In this document: positions 33,433 to 45,640 of the stretch, one piece after another
How positions within the stretch are numbered: the stretch's first letter is position 1
How the letters are laid out: each line of letters starts with the position of its first letter
From: Paralvinella palmiformis
Lineage: Eukaryota > Annelida > Polychaeta > Terebellida > Alvinellidae
Direction: 5' to 3'
Length of the DNA stretch: 64,000 bases
Assembly (NCBI GenBank): GCA_025642065.1
Contig: JAODUP010000473.1
Span: 292,501 to 356,500 of the forward strand
Program-made: the position numbers and the translations under genes
Notes under the pieces: model-generated
The model's database searches: none
What the model was told of the DNA's origin: nothing
What the model saw: only the letters and a program-made list of their open reading frames with translations

Positions 33433-36400
33433 GTATGTAGATAATATAATTAAACTGTTGAAATAGAGATTAGGATAAAGTCGTTCAAGTCGTAATTCGA
33501 ATGAAACGCATGAAAAATATCAGTTTTAAAATAATAGATATGACAGCATTAAAAAAATTTATATGAATGAAATAGATCAATTTCTGCAAGTCATATATTT
33601 TTAAAATATAACGATCAATGGCTTTTAGCCAGAACTGAAACTACTCACCCAACTCACATATTTGGAAAATTAACCTACTGATATGGAGTCCTCAGTTAGG
33701 AAATCGCTTGAACATTAATTTTCTTAGCATTTGATGTATATCCAAAATGACCTTTCTTTGTACGTTTGAAAACAATTGGTGTTGGATCATTAATGATACA
33801 GCAAATATCACTGGTAATTATAACAAATTGTGCTGTTAATAAATATTGTGTGGGCGCCTCCCTGGTCTAGTGGTAGTGTGTTGAAACACGGATCACTACC
33901 ACCCGTGTTCTAATCTCAGCGTGGGCATATCTAGCTCTAGAAAATAATTTCATTTCTAGAACTTATCAATTTATAGTTTTCTTGAAACTCTTGCATTGAA
34001 CTGGTTCACCAGTTTCTTTCTTTTTATGATATTTTGGTATTGAAATCCCTGGAAAGTTGTATAGATATCCTGGTAAGCCACGCATGTGTGTTGAAAATTA
34101 AGTATTAGTAATGGATGTTGTGGTGACTGTATTTATGGATATACAGTATTGAAATTTAAAGAAAAATCCATCCTTGACTGTCTAACGAGTAAAACAAATT
34201 GAAATTGAGGAAAGTATATAGAATTATCACACACACACTGTCTAAACATGTTTATGTTTACAGTTGTATCATATTTACAGGTTTATGGTGTTTACAGGTC
34301 TCCAGTATGAAGAAGCCGCGTAGTTTATTTTGCCTGTTGTCACTAGGTGGCAGCATGTATGCAGTGTGTGGTTGGCTAGAACCAGAGAGAGTGAACAGAT
34401 CAGTGGAGAGATATGATCCAGTGACAGATAGCTGGCATTTTGTTGCTCCTATCACCATAGGACTGCATGAACATGCTGGTAGGTGCTATGAAACATGCAC
34501 GTACCGATTTCTGAGTGATTAAACAGTTTGCTGATATGCATCAAATTACAGTGAAACTGTAATCTGGTGGCTCATTTTAATAATAATATTATCATAATAG
34601 TAACAAACTTCTATAGTGCCAATATCCTCAAAAAGAATCGAGCTCAGTGGCACACCTAGTACAGGGGTTGGGCAATCTCATAGTCAAGATATGATGCAAA
34701 ATTCATCAACAAATGATCAGATGGACTGAAAAATTAGGAGGGATAAGCGAGTCTGAAAAGGTGTGCTTTCAAATGGTGGTGGAAAGAACCTATGCTAGTT
34801 GATGACTTAACATGTTCAGGGAGTAAGTTCCTAAGAGTAGGGACAGCAACTGAAAAAGAATGAGTGCAGGGACGAGTTTTAATCCTGGGAACAGGCAACA
34901 AGTGAAAACCAGATGAATGGAGCACTCTGGGCTTGGGTGCCAGTTACTTGTCATCTCATTGTGTTAGATTATCATGTCACATTTGTTGAAACATTTGTTG
35001 ATCAGTTTTTAAAAACAAAAATCCTGTTCCTTGTTCAAAATTGTAGCATAGCAATATAGCAAGGTCACATGACCAACACAAACAGTATTATCACAAACCT
35101 TTATTTTTAGACTTTTGGATCCAATGCAAATCTTTTTAAAGGTTAATTTATTATAAATAATTTTATATAATATTTTCATATTTATAAAATTTATTTTACC
35201 ATGAATGTTTATTATGAAATTCATTTGAGCAACTTTCCCTATAACAATTATTTCAGGTTAAATCTCCCTTTTTAGCCCATTTCTGTTATGTTTGGTACAT
35301 CAATGCGAAGGTGATTGTGTGTGTTTGCCTGTCTGTCTGTCTGTCTATGTGTGTGTGGTTACAAGAACAACTGTTTACTTGATGCAAAACTTAATCTAAA
35401 CATGCTTAAGCTAGTTGGTTGTGTTCTGAAAATAACTGATTATATGGTCACCAGATAATCAATTAAGCAAAAACATATAAAGACATCTTTGATGATTACA
35501 AATTACACTTTTACATGGGGATGCACCCAAGACTATGATCCGCCACTTGATATCTTCAAATATCTCTTTAGCTAAAAGCACCTTGTGGTTAGGCTTTTGC
35601 AATTGTTTACCATGATAACACTTACATGTGGTGTTACCAATATACTGGAACCAAATTGATCTAGAACTTTGATTCCATATATATATATATATATATATCA
35701 GATATGCACACTGACTGTTGCACCCCACATGAGCATTCAACCAATTAAAATGGTCTGGATACTGTGGGCTCTGCCCACAACACTGTGACACCACCACATA
35801 ACACGCCTGTAATCTATATAGAGATATTGCTATTTAGGAATCTACCCCCATTCAATGTTTAGAACAGGCCAAAAAAAAATTAAACCACAAATTAATTTAC
35901 CATTTAATTTTTTTAGTCGGAAATATTTCTTCCATGACAATCCTACTTCAAATATTAACTATTCGGCATAGGTATTCCAAGTAATTACTCGGAGTACCTA
36001 CTCATCGTAAAATGTATTGGGCAAATTTGATGTGGAATTGACCAAATGGAATTGATCCGATGTCTAGCCAACGAGGGCTAAGGGTTTTAAGCCTTAACAT
36101 TTATGTGGTCTATTCAGGGGCAAAAACAGAATATTTGTTAAATCTGATAATGGTTTAGTTTAATATCTCCCAAAAATCCATGTTTTAATCCATCAAATTC
36201 ACCATAAAACCAAACAAATTTTTATTTTCATTTGATTTTCTACCTTTGCCTTCCAATTTTAGCCAATTTATTTATGTTTGTAAGGGAATTAAAACAAAAA
36301 CGTGGATTTATCCCTTATTATGTAAATTACTTAAAATTACATACCAGTAAGTGAAAAATGATTTGTGTGAAGCCCATATTTCAATTTAGGCAACAAAATA

Positions 36401-39400
36401 TTTTTATTTCACTTTTAAAGTTTAAGAGGTCAAATATTTTACAAAAAAACACTGGATAATATGCAAGTTGGTTTTGTTATTGTTCTTCTGTAATCTTTGG
36501 GCATGCATAGTTCTTCATTAATATACAGAAAATGTTGTGGTATAAATATTAAAGAATTTATTGAGGATCTACAGTCATCTCGTATGAGTAGTGCTTTGCA
36601 TGCGTTGTATGCTCTCTTGGGAGTTGAGGTACGTGCTGGGCGGAAACAGGTCTCAGTCAGGGATAATAATATTGTAAATAATGTTGTAAAGTGCCTTAGA
36701 GCAGCTTCTAGCTGAATAGGGCACTATATAAATATCACATATTATTATCATGCACCTTCTTGTTAAAAAATTATCACATTGAGACCAGAAATTAGATCTG
36801 CTAAGAAAATTTTGGAGGAAAGCAGCGAGAACCTGGCACTGAACTTCCTTAATGGTACACTTTGCTAGATATAGGGATCTCTGTAAAAAAATACTACTCT
36901 TCAAGGACAAGTGTTTCTATTCCACAAATGTTTAAAAAATCAAAATAAATTCTTCAAATTAACTCGGAACTTGATGGGAAGTAACTCAAATTTATATCTT
37001 CAACGTTTTACATCTGCTGAACTCTTGGCAGACAAAGTCAGCAATTTCTTAATGAACAAAACAATAATGATCAGAAATAAGATCAATTCTGATTCCTCGA
37101 ATAATATCTGCAATATTAGTCCACTGGAAATGTGGAATGATTATTTTCAAACACGATAATAAAAGCTTCAATTCCATAAAGCAGCATCAAAGATGAATGT
37201 GTTTGTGGATTTATTTCATTTGTTCGTGACACTGAATTGAGCACTAGCACTTTATTGAATGTTTGTATAACATTGCAATCATGCAGTTATGGACACATAT
37301 ATATCCTTGCAGTTGTTTGTGGGTATGGCTGCACACAGAGAGAGGGAGAGAGAGTACCATAAACAGGGTTTGCACAGGTTCTTGAAAACCTGGAATTTAC
37401 AAATTTGGATTCCAGGCCTGGAATTTTTGTATAGGTCCTTGAAAGTCCTGGAATTTGGACATATAGATCTATATTTCTAATCATAAGCATACAGGAATTC
37501 AGACATTACACTTCTTCCAAAATGTGGGTGTATTTTTGCACGTTAAGAGTTCATTGAATTTGACATTGGAAGGTCCTGGTATCCGAGATGTCAGAGTGTG
37601 TATGAACCCTGCATATATATTCCTTAGGTTGCAGTTGTCAAGGACACCTTTATGTAAGTGGTGGCTACAAGGGACCAGCACGTGGTCATCTTGATCAACT
37701 GTGGAAGTATGACCCAGCTGCTGACAGTTGGAATCAGCTGTGCCCCATGTACCAAGCTAGGAGTTACCACTGTATGGTGGCACTGGACGGTCAAAATAAG
37801 CTGCTGGTGGCTGGTGGTGTCTGTTCTGCTGGAGAATTATTCAATGATATTCAGGTAAGTCAGCTATGATCGCAGATGAACCGTAGTTGATAGAGCAGTG
37901 TCTGTAATGACAGATACGACTGACCACAAAATATTATGCGTGCTCTTGGCATTCAAAATTGTGGTCGTAAAACTACCAACATGGTTCAGCCTCCTTTAAG
38001 GGAGGGGGATTTGGGTGTGTCTCCAACAAATACTTAAAAATAAGGTGTATAACACTTATAACTATAAATCTCTTATTTTGTGCCCCCCCCCCTCTCTCTC
38101 TATACATACATACATAGTACAGTCGTAGGTATTTTTCAACTATCAGACGCAACATCCCACATCCTGACCTAACAGCTGAGTGGACTATAGCTGACATGAC
38201 TGAGTCAGATACTAATCTATGGCTGAATGGACTGTATCAGCTATGGATCTATGGCTGAGTGGACTGAGCCAGATACTGAAGTTTGTCAGGGGTAAAAGAT
38301 GTTGCTGAATTGCTTAACAGCCACAGTGAGACTCAGACTCAAGTTCTGAACACTGGCATCTACAGCTTAATTATAGATACCTCTGTGGAGTGCTCTATTA
38401 CCTTGACAGCTGTTAGAGGTAATTGTGGGGTAGCAATATTTCTGTAGATGGTGGAATAGGAGCTGCGAATGGTAGGTGCAACCAATCCTATGATGTGACA
38501 GATGTAGGATGGATGCAGACAAACCTGTTTTGATGTGTGTTGGGGCAATACTAGGCACCAGCATACCCACTTAGGGTTTTATCCATACAAGACGTGGGTA
38601 TCATCCTCTGGGTGCAATGTGGGTTCAGCAAACTTACCCACATCAGTCTTAACTACCCATCAGCACAAGAATAAATTGTGCACTTAAAATCACATATTAT
38701 AAAAATTGTAGTCGTGTGGAGAAGAAACTGTTGTATATCATTTTAGCAAAATCCAAATTTTGTATATATAAGCATAATCTTTTTGAGAATCTTTAGTATT
38801 AGGGCTTGAAACCTGGCTGGACTATGTCTGAATGCTGTGACATATTTTATTTAGCCTCATTACCTTCAGGGTTTATTTGTGGATTATGTACCTGGTGGTT
38901 AGGCCTCTCACTGGAGATGGACTGGTAGTGTGGTTAGCCCCATATCTCTAACACTGGAGTTTGAATCATGGCTTGTGTCTGAAAGGTATTTCATCCTTAA
39001 CTTCACCTAAAAGAATTTTCACATTTACAATTCATGTTTAAAAGCATTGCCATATCTTGAAATCTGGTGCTATGAGAATATACCTGTTCATGCAGAGGGG
39101 GTGAAGCACTGTGCAAAAGAGAATTGACCTTAGCCATAATGCATACCCTGACCTATAGAAGATCATAAATTATTACCAAAAATAAATATTGCGAGTATGA
39201 AATTAATTAAATCGGGGAACTATTGAAAGAATCCTGTTAACTCTTCATATTTAAACAAGATTTTACATTGTACATTTTGTGTTTTTTTGACAGAACTGCG
39301 AGTTATATGACATGTCAACGAATCAGTGGACTACAGTCTCTCCCATCCCACTCCCTGCCAGCTGCATGCCTTGTCTGCTCCACAACAACCAGCTCTATCT

Positions 39401-39575
39401 GTTTGGTGGTCATGCATTCCAGGAAGGTAATAGTAAACATGACCGGGTACAGATCCTCGACGTCGGGAGCTGGACATGGGACGTTCGTACCATGGATACG
39501 TTGGGAATCCTTTGTTCCACCGTCTCTCTTCTCAGCTTCCCAAAATCCTGGCTGCGGAAAGAATTGGCGAAATGA
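32251..39575 (+). CDS. BTB-BACK-kelch (kelch-like family) protein, 4 coding exons, 623 aa
   Basis: Exons 32251-33432, 34298-34478, 37628-37854 and 39294-39575 join in frame (phases 0, 1, 0) with GT-AG introns. A TAA abuts the ATG, so the start cannot lie further upstream in this exon. BTB spans about residues 43-145 (VSKENLIISSEYFQGLFSSG; ELPTVESEALDNIVKYL), BACK about 150-255 (CYSLQMLGQDM; FLSFTPEQVTTLLSSD; ALVKLMEDFI), and kelch blades run from about 298 to the end (LMLIGG, YLYVAGG, SMYAVCG, HLYVSGG, LLVAGG, LYLFGG). The length suits the KLHL family. Such proteins usually bring substrates to CUL3 E3 ligases. I cannot assign a numbered orthologue. AATAAA occurs at 39609 and 39667. Introns hold SINE, LINE and hAT-like insertions. 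Confidence 0.9.
33853..33935 (+). repeat. SINE family A, 5' half, in kelch-gene intron 1
   Basis: GGGCGCCTCCCTGGTCTAGT, then ATCACTACCACCCGTGTTCT and GCGTGGGCATATCT. The body and tail are missing. Confidence 0.8.
34298..34478 (+). CDS. Kelch-like gene, exon 2
   Basis: It starts after TTTACAG with VSSMKKPRSLF and ends HEHAG at the donor CTG/GTAGGT, phase 1. An AG 17 bases upstream would put a stop in frame, which decides the acceptor. The exon holds SMYAVCG and RYDPVTDSW, a full kelch strand pair. Confidence 0.88.
34577..34940 (-). mobile_element. LINE 3' end, minus strand, in kelch-gene intron 2
   Basis: On the minus strand it encodes LHSSGFHLLPVPRIKTRPCT, then HSFSVAVPTLRNLLPEHVKS and HHHLKAHLFRLAYPS, the C-terminus of a non-LTR polymerase. 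It is followed by a 3' UTR nearly identical in layout to that of the copy at 52557-53515. It ends in an ATT-rich simple tail and is strongly 5'-truncated. Confidence 0.8.
36575..36750 (+). repeat. SINE family C, 3' part, in kelch-gene intron 2
   Basis: GCATGCGTTGTATGCTCTCT, TGGGAGTTGAGGTACGTGCT, then GGGATAATAATATTGTA, GCCTTAGAGCAGCTT and GGGCACTATATAAAT match the second half of the copy at 47633-47960. The tRNA-like head is absent. Confidence 0.7.
37364..37611. mobile_element. hAT-like MITE in kelch-gene intron 2
   Basis: The left end CAGGGTTTGCACAGGTTCTT and the right end (reverse complement CAGGGTTCATACACACTCTG) share CAGGGTT, a common hAT terminus. Interior repeats of CCTGGAATTT occur. 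It ends 16 bases before exon 3. The flanking 8 bases do not match well, so the target duplication is unconfirmed. Confidence 0.55.
37628..37854 (+). CDS. Kelch-like gene, exon 3
   Basis: It starts after TCCTTAG and encodes CSCQGHLYVSGGYKG, WKYDPAADSWNQL and LLVAGGV. It ends DIQ at the donor CAG/GTAAGT, phase 0. The nearby alternative acceptor GCAG at 37634 would give an early stop. Confidence 0.88.
39294..39575 (+). CDS. Kelch-like gene, exon 4 (terminal)
   Basis: It starts after TTTTTTTGACAG with NCELYDMSTNQWTTV. It carries LYLFGGHAF and ends FPKSWLRKELAK before the stop at 39573-39575. The last blade is probably completed by N-terminal kelch sequence, as is usual for propellers. Confidence 0.88.
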   Translation, partial: NCELYDMSTNQWTTVSPIPLPASCMPCLLHNNQLYLFGGHAFQEGNSKHDRVQILDVGSWTWDVRTMDTLGILCSTVSLLSFPKSWLRKELAK

Positions 39576-39666
39576 ACTCTTGGAATAGGAGCTGTGAATG
39601 GTTGTGTAAATAAATGGGTTGGCTGTAAGTAATTAACAGCCACCTTCTGTCGTCACTGAACTCAAC

Positions 39667-39672
39667 AATAAA
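39667..39672 (+). terminator. Poly(A) signal AATAAA for the kelch-like gene
   Basis: AATAAA lies 92 bases after the stop; another AATAAA is at 39609-39614. Either could direct 3' end formation. Confidence 0.5.
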
Positions 39673-39679
39673 TTATGTA

Positions 39680-41737
39680 AATCAGATTGATTTGCGTTTG
39701 CATGTATAGAAATAAAATTGGTTGTTAGGAGTTAGAAATTAGCACTGTGACAGACTGACAGGGTTTAAACACTGTACCACATTGGCTTCTCAGATAATCT
39801 TATTTCTCAATTTAGAACAAAAACCATCCAGTTTACTCAATTCAAATTATGATGATAATAATAATAATAATTGCAAATAAAAAAGCACTCTTGCTAGTTA
39901 AAAGGCTAGAATTAAAATTTTTAAGGATGAAAAATATTATTTATACAAAATATCGATGTTTGTGGGATGTTTACTTAGAAAGCTGCTCCTCGGGAATAGT
40001 TTCCTGATGCGACTAGCAACCAAGACTAACCAAAGAACTCACTCGCTTATAGTTATATAGCCATGGTTGACTTTACCAGATTTTCCAGAGTTGAAAATAA
40101 CGTTTTTAGAAATGGGGAGTGGGTCAAACTGGTGGTTTAAAAAATTTTTCTTGCAAAAGACATGCTATATCCCCACTCAAGTAGTCTCAGCTTGTCCTAA
40201 AAATGGACAAAACCCTAATTTGTTTCACCCTGGTGCATGTGGACCACAAATCACTAACACCTATATTCGAATCTCGGCGTGGGCATGTCTAAAGGTTGTT
40301 TCATAACCTTTGGAGCTCGCTCAGCCCATTTAGCCTTTCATGTGCACAAAAGTGGCCGTAAAACATCAATTATTATCATCATCACTTTGCTCTGGGTTTC
40401 CTTTCCTGCTTATTTTTTTAAAAAGCCACTCTTGTGCCTGTACAGCACCTAGTTGTAAGAAAACCATACAATTCACTTGAACAACTCATCACTGGTCCAA
40501 CTGTATTTTTCTGTTGATCAGAAAAGAGACGTCACCACAATCGTGTCTCCCTGTTGTCATGAAAGACCGGATTTAATTATGTTTTGGCTTACTTTATTAC
40601 AAATGTACTGATTGTAATTGGGGGTATTTTATAGCTGAAATTATGGAAAGTTGATTAACCTTGTTGTTAGGAGACACAAATGGGGTGACCTCTCTTTTCT
40701 GATCAACAGAAAAAACATAGGTAATTCTGTCCTGGCTTGTTACCATATCAGGCAACAAGTGAGTGTATTGCTGCATCACAGTTATCGCAGACTAAAATAT
40801 ATAATAAAAAATATTTATGAAACTCTCACTCCAATATACAAAATGATAAACAATAATGTAAGATGACAATAAGCACAAACACAAAAAACACAATATTTTC
40901 CTACTGATGTTTTTCGTCTGGAAATAAGAACCACTGATCAAATCCTTCATTGCAGATACGCCACCCGGTGTGAAATAAAACAAAAACAATGTCTTAAATT
41001 TCCCAGTGCCACACATTCTTCATATTAAAATCCTACTAAATTAAAACAACAATAAAGTATACAGAACATTTCTGCTGTGTAGCATAACCTGTCACGGGAG
41101 ACCACCCTTGATACCATATCCACCGTCATTAAACAGAATTGGTGACGTACAGCATGCGTTATTTTCTATATCCAAAAATGGCTACTGAATTGGATGGAGC
41201 ACTTGTTCAATTACTTCTTAAACAAGTAGTCTGTGAAGACAGGCGGTCACTGGTGCAGATTTGACTGTATATGCTAGATCGAGGATGTAGAAGCTTAGAT
41301 ATTCAATCTTACACACACACATGTGTGTCACATCTTGTGTAATAATCTTATAAAGCTAACAAATATGAGCTGTCACTTTGTGGCCAATGGAAGCCTAACC
41401 GGAGGTCCAAAACTGTGGCCATAGACTGCACAAGCAATATGCAGACCTTCAGTGTAAACAAATATTTATGTTTATGCTATAATCAGATAAACAAACAAGA
41501 GTAAAGAAGCCGAGCGATGGCAGAACGCAAAATAAAATGCAGCAAACATCGAGATGGTCACAGTCTGCCCAACAACATAATGTTCACATCTGTGGTCTTA
41601 AAACGTTTACATCACGGGCATAATAAAATAAAATTAATTAATTTCTCTGTTTAGAATGCTATCCTAAAATTCACAATCAGTGAATGTCAGTGATGCATAT
41701 TTCACCCAAAATGTTAAAAAAAATGTGAAGGTGCATA
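39680..41737. other. Intergenic stretch between kelch gene and EED
   Basis: It holds a 5'-truncated SINE family A copy at 40241-40383, short TAA repeats near 39852, and AT-rich unique sequence. No supported gene is seen. Confidence 0.6.
40241..40383 (+). repeat. SINE family A, truncated
   Basis: GGACCACAAATCACTAACAC, ATTCGAATCTCGGCGTGGGC, then GCTCAGCCCATTTAGCC and AAAAGTGGCCGTAAAACATC with an ATC tail. A short internal deletion removes the TTTGACTTCGC part. Confidence 0.8.
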
Positions 41738-41743
41738 TTTATT
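41738..41743 (-). terminator. EED: Poly(A) signal AATAAA for EED
   Basis: TTTATT on the plus strand, about 50 bases past the EED stop, reads AATAAA on the gene strand. It implies a very short 3' UTR. Confidence 0.5.
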
Positions 41744-41793
41744 ATTAAGTTTTGCACCAGAGATATCGGATGACTACTGGTTCTTTTTTCAAC

Positions 41794-43110
41794 TCATCGT
41801 ACTCTCTCCCATCGCCATATTGTACCATCGTCACACACAGCAATCAGAGTGGTTCCGTCCCTGCTAAAATGGGTTTGCCGCACGGCCGTCGAACACTTGG
41901 CGTGACTCAGCACCGTGCACCTTGCCTGACTTGGGTCGCAAACATCAATATCCCACACGAAGACGCGCCCGATCTGATTACCGAGAGCGAGCACCTTCTG
42001 AAAGTAATCCATCGAGAACCTCATGAACCAAATATCGCATTCGCGGAAGTCGAACTGGTGGAGGACGGACACTGTACTGTCTGATGGTTTGAGCTGATAG
42101 TCGAAATCCGAGACATTGCCAGGTTTCCAGCAGACTATTCGATTCTCGCAGGACTTCGACAAGATAAACTTGCCAAACCAGCGCACACAATCAACGTAAT
42201 TCCTATGTATGTCTCTCGTTGAGAAATCGGGATAATGCTGGCTGAACGTCGCGAATGGTCGATTTGTTTTGTTTGGATTATATTGATAGGATTTCTCAAT
42301 GGCATCTTTTATCTCCGGCTTATTCAGGCTCCAGATCTTCAGCGAGTGGTCCATGCCGCAAGATACTATGAGGTCGCCATCTATGTTGATGTCGCCGCTA
42401 AGAACCTCATCTCGGTGACCATCAACGCCACCGAGTATTGCGATGTTGACGTCGGTCTTTATGTTCCACAGGCGCAGCTGGTGGTCCTTACTAACAGACA
42501 GCAGGATGTTGGGATCTCTTGGATGGAACTTGAGCTCGTTAATTGACTGTCCATGACCAATGAAGTGCTTGATGCACTGCATCGTAACTGGGCTGATTAT
42601 GCGAATCACTCCACGCGACCCTGCCGCAGCGAGCAGCATCTGTCCCGTCACATCATCGTAGGTCCATGCACACGTATAGAAGTTCTCATCGCTGTCGGCA
42701 TCAACATACGCCTGTAACAGCTTGATGTTGGTCTCGTCTTGGCATTCGTAGATGGTCACCCTGTTACTGCCAACCGTAGTGAATATAACCGGTTCGCCTT
42801 CTTTGCTGTTATAATTAAACTGGACACCGAACAGAGGCTGACCGTGATCTTCTTTCAGATAGTTGGTACACTTGTACATCAGCTTAGTCTTGACATATTT
42901 GTTTGATCGGCTGCGACCCTTCCTGCGCATGCCATGCTGAGTTGGTGTTTCGCTGCGTGAGCTGTCATCGCCGAGACTGCCGGTGCTGATGCTCACCCCA
43001 TCGTCTATCTCATCGCCGGAGCCTTCCATGGAAGGCGCTTCCTCTGACTTGACAACTGATACACGACTCTTCTTGAGGACTGTTACACCCGACTCCTCCC
43101 CATCTGACAT
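41794..43110 (-). CDS. EED: Polycomb protein EED (PRC2 WD40 subunit)
   Basis: The 438-residue protein is close to the 441 of human EED. An acidic, Ser-rich N-terminus (1-75) leads into a WD40 propeller with family signatures: [117 protein letters not shown] and [12 protein letters not shown]. The aromatic cage that reads H3K27me3 is kept (Phe94, Tyr145, Trp361, with Phe362 where human has Tyr). EED stimulates EZH1/2 methylation of H3K27 in the nucleus. I chose the start MSDGEESG at 43110, not the in-frame ATG at 43140, because CCTGTCTTTCAG, a good acceptor, ends at 43120 between them. AATAAA is at 41738-41743 (minus). The whole coding region is one exon. Confidence 0.97.
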   Translation of the reverse strand: MSDGEESGVTVLKKSRVSVVKSEEAPSMEGSGDEIDDGVSISTGSLGDDSSRSETPTQHGMRRKGRSRSNKYVKTKLMYKCTNYLKEDHGQPLFGVQFNYNSKEGEPVIFTTVGSNRVTIYECQDETNIKLLQAYVDADSDENFYTCAWTYDDVTGQMLLAAAGSRGVIRIISPVTMQCIKHFIGHGQSINELKFHPRDPNILLSVSKDHQLRLWNIKTDVNIAILGGVDGHRDEVLSGDINIDGDLIVSCGMDHSLKIWSLNKPEIKDAIEKSYQYNPNKTNRPFATFSQHYPDFSTRDIHRNYVDCVRWFGKFILSKSCENRIVCWKPGNVSDFDYQLKPSDSTVSVLHQFDFRECDIWFMRFSMDYFQKVLALGNQIGRVFVWDIDVCDPSQARCTVLSHAKCSTAVRQTHFSRDGTTLIAVCDDGTIWRWERVR

Positions 43111-43119
43111 AATGACAGG

Positions 43120-43135
43120 CTGAAAGACAGGATAT
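43120..43135 (-). other. EED: Splice acceptor in EED 5' UTR
   Basis: On the minus strand TATCCTGTCTTTCAG ends at 43120, nine bases before the ATG. This implies a non-coding first exon further right, possibly beyond the foldback element at 43263-44348. Confidence 0.6.
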
Positions 43136-43262
43136 AACAATATATATGGAGGCTACAGTTCAAAGTACATCGTTTAATTGTTACCATCTATTTCATTTAT
43201 AATCATATCTGAATGACCGAGCATTGAATCATTAACAGGTATTACGTTTAGTTGCTTGAGGG

Positions 43263-44348
43263 TGTTAGTGTACAGACATTAGTGTACATAGATGTTAGTG
43301 GACGTTACATTTGTCTACTGGAGGTTGGTGCACCAAACATTAGTGCAGCCCTCCACATATGAAAAATGCGGGGGAGCTAAAAATTGCTCATCCGGGATGG
43401 CTGAGGAGAGTGATTTGTGCTTCTCGAGAGCAACATGAGCTTGCACACGTCTAAATTAGACGGACTGCTTGAACGGGCATGCATGTGTGAAACCACAATT
43501 TCTCTTTAACAGTGTATGAATTTTGTTTTGGGATGTTTTAGTAGCATTGTGCACAAACAATAGCATTTGAGAAATAATACAATATGTCAAAACAGAGGTC
43601 TTTTAATTTTATACACAAAATATGATTTGCTTGTGATCGTGTGATAGGCTTGATGTGATGGTTTATGTGTATGGTTAAGAAGTGGGTCATGCAGAAAATC
43701 GTTTTCCCGGAAGTCAATTTAGGTGCACGATTGAGCACAAGAGCGATCACGTGCCTCAGAAATTGAGTCCTGTAGTGTACATTGAAAATCTATGTCCACA
43801 GTTACAACCTGACACAATTACGAGAGATTTTGAATTGGTCACTTTAAATGCTGCTGAAGCTGTTCTTCCAAGAGCTTCATTGGTGTATGAGTATGAAATG
43901 GAAGATGGAGGGTTTCCGATGCAGTTCCAAGAGCTACTCGCAGTGAGTGTCTTTTCCTTCTTGGACAAAGTGTTTATCGGAACATTTGCAATTTTGGACA
44001 TAAAGTTCGGTATGATGAAGATGCTGCATTTCAACATCAAATAAACAAATTATATGCTTTGGCTTTCCTTCCTGCTGATATGGTAATACCGGCACATGTA
44101 GAAATGGAGGATGAGTTACCAGACGCTATTCTCAACTACGTATACTAATGAACCTCTTGGAAAAACAGTTTCAGCAGTATTTAAAGTGGGCCACAATCTC
44201 ATAATTGTGTCTGGTTGTAACTGTGGACATAGATTTTCAATGTACACTAATGTCTGGTACAATAACATCCAGTACACAGATGTTACATCCACTAACATCT
44301 ATGTACTCTAACATCTATGTACACTAACGTCCGGTACACCAATATCCT
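43263..44348. mobile_element. Foldback element with tandem-repeat arms
   Basis: The left arm 43263-43347 (TTAGTGTACAGACATTAGTG, then ACATAGATGTTAGTGGA) is the reverse complement of 44250-44348, where a 16-base unit (ACATAGATGTTAGAGT-like) is duplicated. A second inverted pair, about 43776-43885 and 44140-44248, continues the same arms: TGTACATTGAAAATCTATGT with CCACAGTTACAACC on the left and its mirror on the right. About 425 bases (43348-43771) interrupt the left arm only. Inside are short open frames on both strands that merely mirror each other. No transposase is seen. Confidence 0.65.
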
Positions 44349-45466
44349 GATACACCCTTAGTGGTATAAAATATGCATGTATGCAAAATATCACATCATT
44401 TACTTAGCAATGTGTGATATCTGGGGATGGAAGACATTAGTCTGAGTCGTTCTATATGATAATATCATAAGGTACATCCAAATCCATTAAGTGTAGCCAC
44501 TACCATTAAAAAGATAAATCTGCATATTTATTTGTGACCTCTTCAAAATAGTAAAAGCCACCTTTTTATGATACTGTTCATGCATATTCAACAACAAATA
44601 CCATTCATTATATAAATAAAATAGGTCTATTTACGTTGTGATTGACAATAATTGTAATTAATTTCAGCTCTTCTATGTATAACTGGTGGTAGATTGAAGA
44701 ATTGATGCCAACTGTTCAAAATTATCTGAGCATAAAAGATACCATATTTACTTAGTAGCCACATCTTTTTGTACTGTACTTTAATTAAAAAAAATCAAGG
44801 GTACAATTTATATACAGGGCTAAGAAATATTGTGCCAGAATTGTCAATGTTATCATAACCAGGAACCACCATTATATGTAGAGGAAATATTGTATACGAA
44901 TGGGCACAGCTAGTTTGAATAAATTATGGTGCATGTCAAGGTTTTAAAATTAATTCATAAATGTTATTGAGCCTGCCAACTGTTTTCATTATTATTATTA
45001 TTAAAATTTATTAATCAGTCAAGGATAACTGATCGTTTACCCAGATGACCTTGACTTGTAATAAAGAGCGAAATCCCTATCAAGTTAGCTGACTGTTAGT
45101 GTTATGATAACATTCATTACAGAACTGTTCATTGTTTAGTTCAGTAGAACCAATTAATATAATTGTGAATATACACTGGGATACAAAGTAAACAATTGTA
45201 ATAAATAAGACCATAACATTGATAGGCATAAAAGGTAAATTTTTAACCCATGTCAAGTATTGTCATAATAGCTATTATTGGTTTAAAGAGGAACTGTTCA
45301 TCATATAATGCTGCCTTCAAGCTAAAGGTTATGGAATTTTCAGATGTCAATGGCAACGGAGCTGCTGAAAAGGAATATTCTGCATCAAAAGGTTGCAGGA
45401 TATTGAAGAAAACAGAAAGAAGGGCATGCATGCAGAGGGAGGGACCTCCATATCCAGAGATGGATG

Positions 45467-45640
45467 ATGATGATGATTGATGTTTTGTGCACAAGGTAGG
45501 CTAAATGGGTTGGGCAACCTTCAAAGGTAATGAAGCAAAGTAAAAGATGAAACAACCTTCAGATATGCCCACGCCGAGATTAGAACACGGGTGGTAGTAA
45601 TCTGTGGTCCAACACGCTACCGCTAGACCACGGAGGCGCC
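45467..45640 (-). repeat. SINE family A, full length, minus strand
   Basis: The reverse complement reads GGCGCCTCCGTGGTCTAGCG with GTAGCGTGTTGGACCACAG, GTTCTAATCTCGGCGTGGGC, and the body down to the ATC-type tail. The A- and B-boxes are well kept. Confidence 0.85.

Noticed and set aside
42235..42546. 103-codon plus-strand open frame
   Set aside because: It is the antisense shadow of the EED coding exon.
43111..43140. Upstream in-frame ATG of EED (adds ten residues)
   Set aside because: A good splice acceptor lies between it and MSDGEESG, so these bases are probably intronic.
43682..44311. Overlapping open frames of 120, 94 and 66 codons with a shared GCNCGHRFSMYT sequence
   Set aside because: The shared peptide comes from the two arms of the foldback element read in opposite directions, with no similarity to known proteins.
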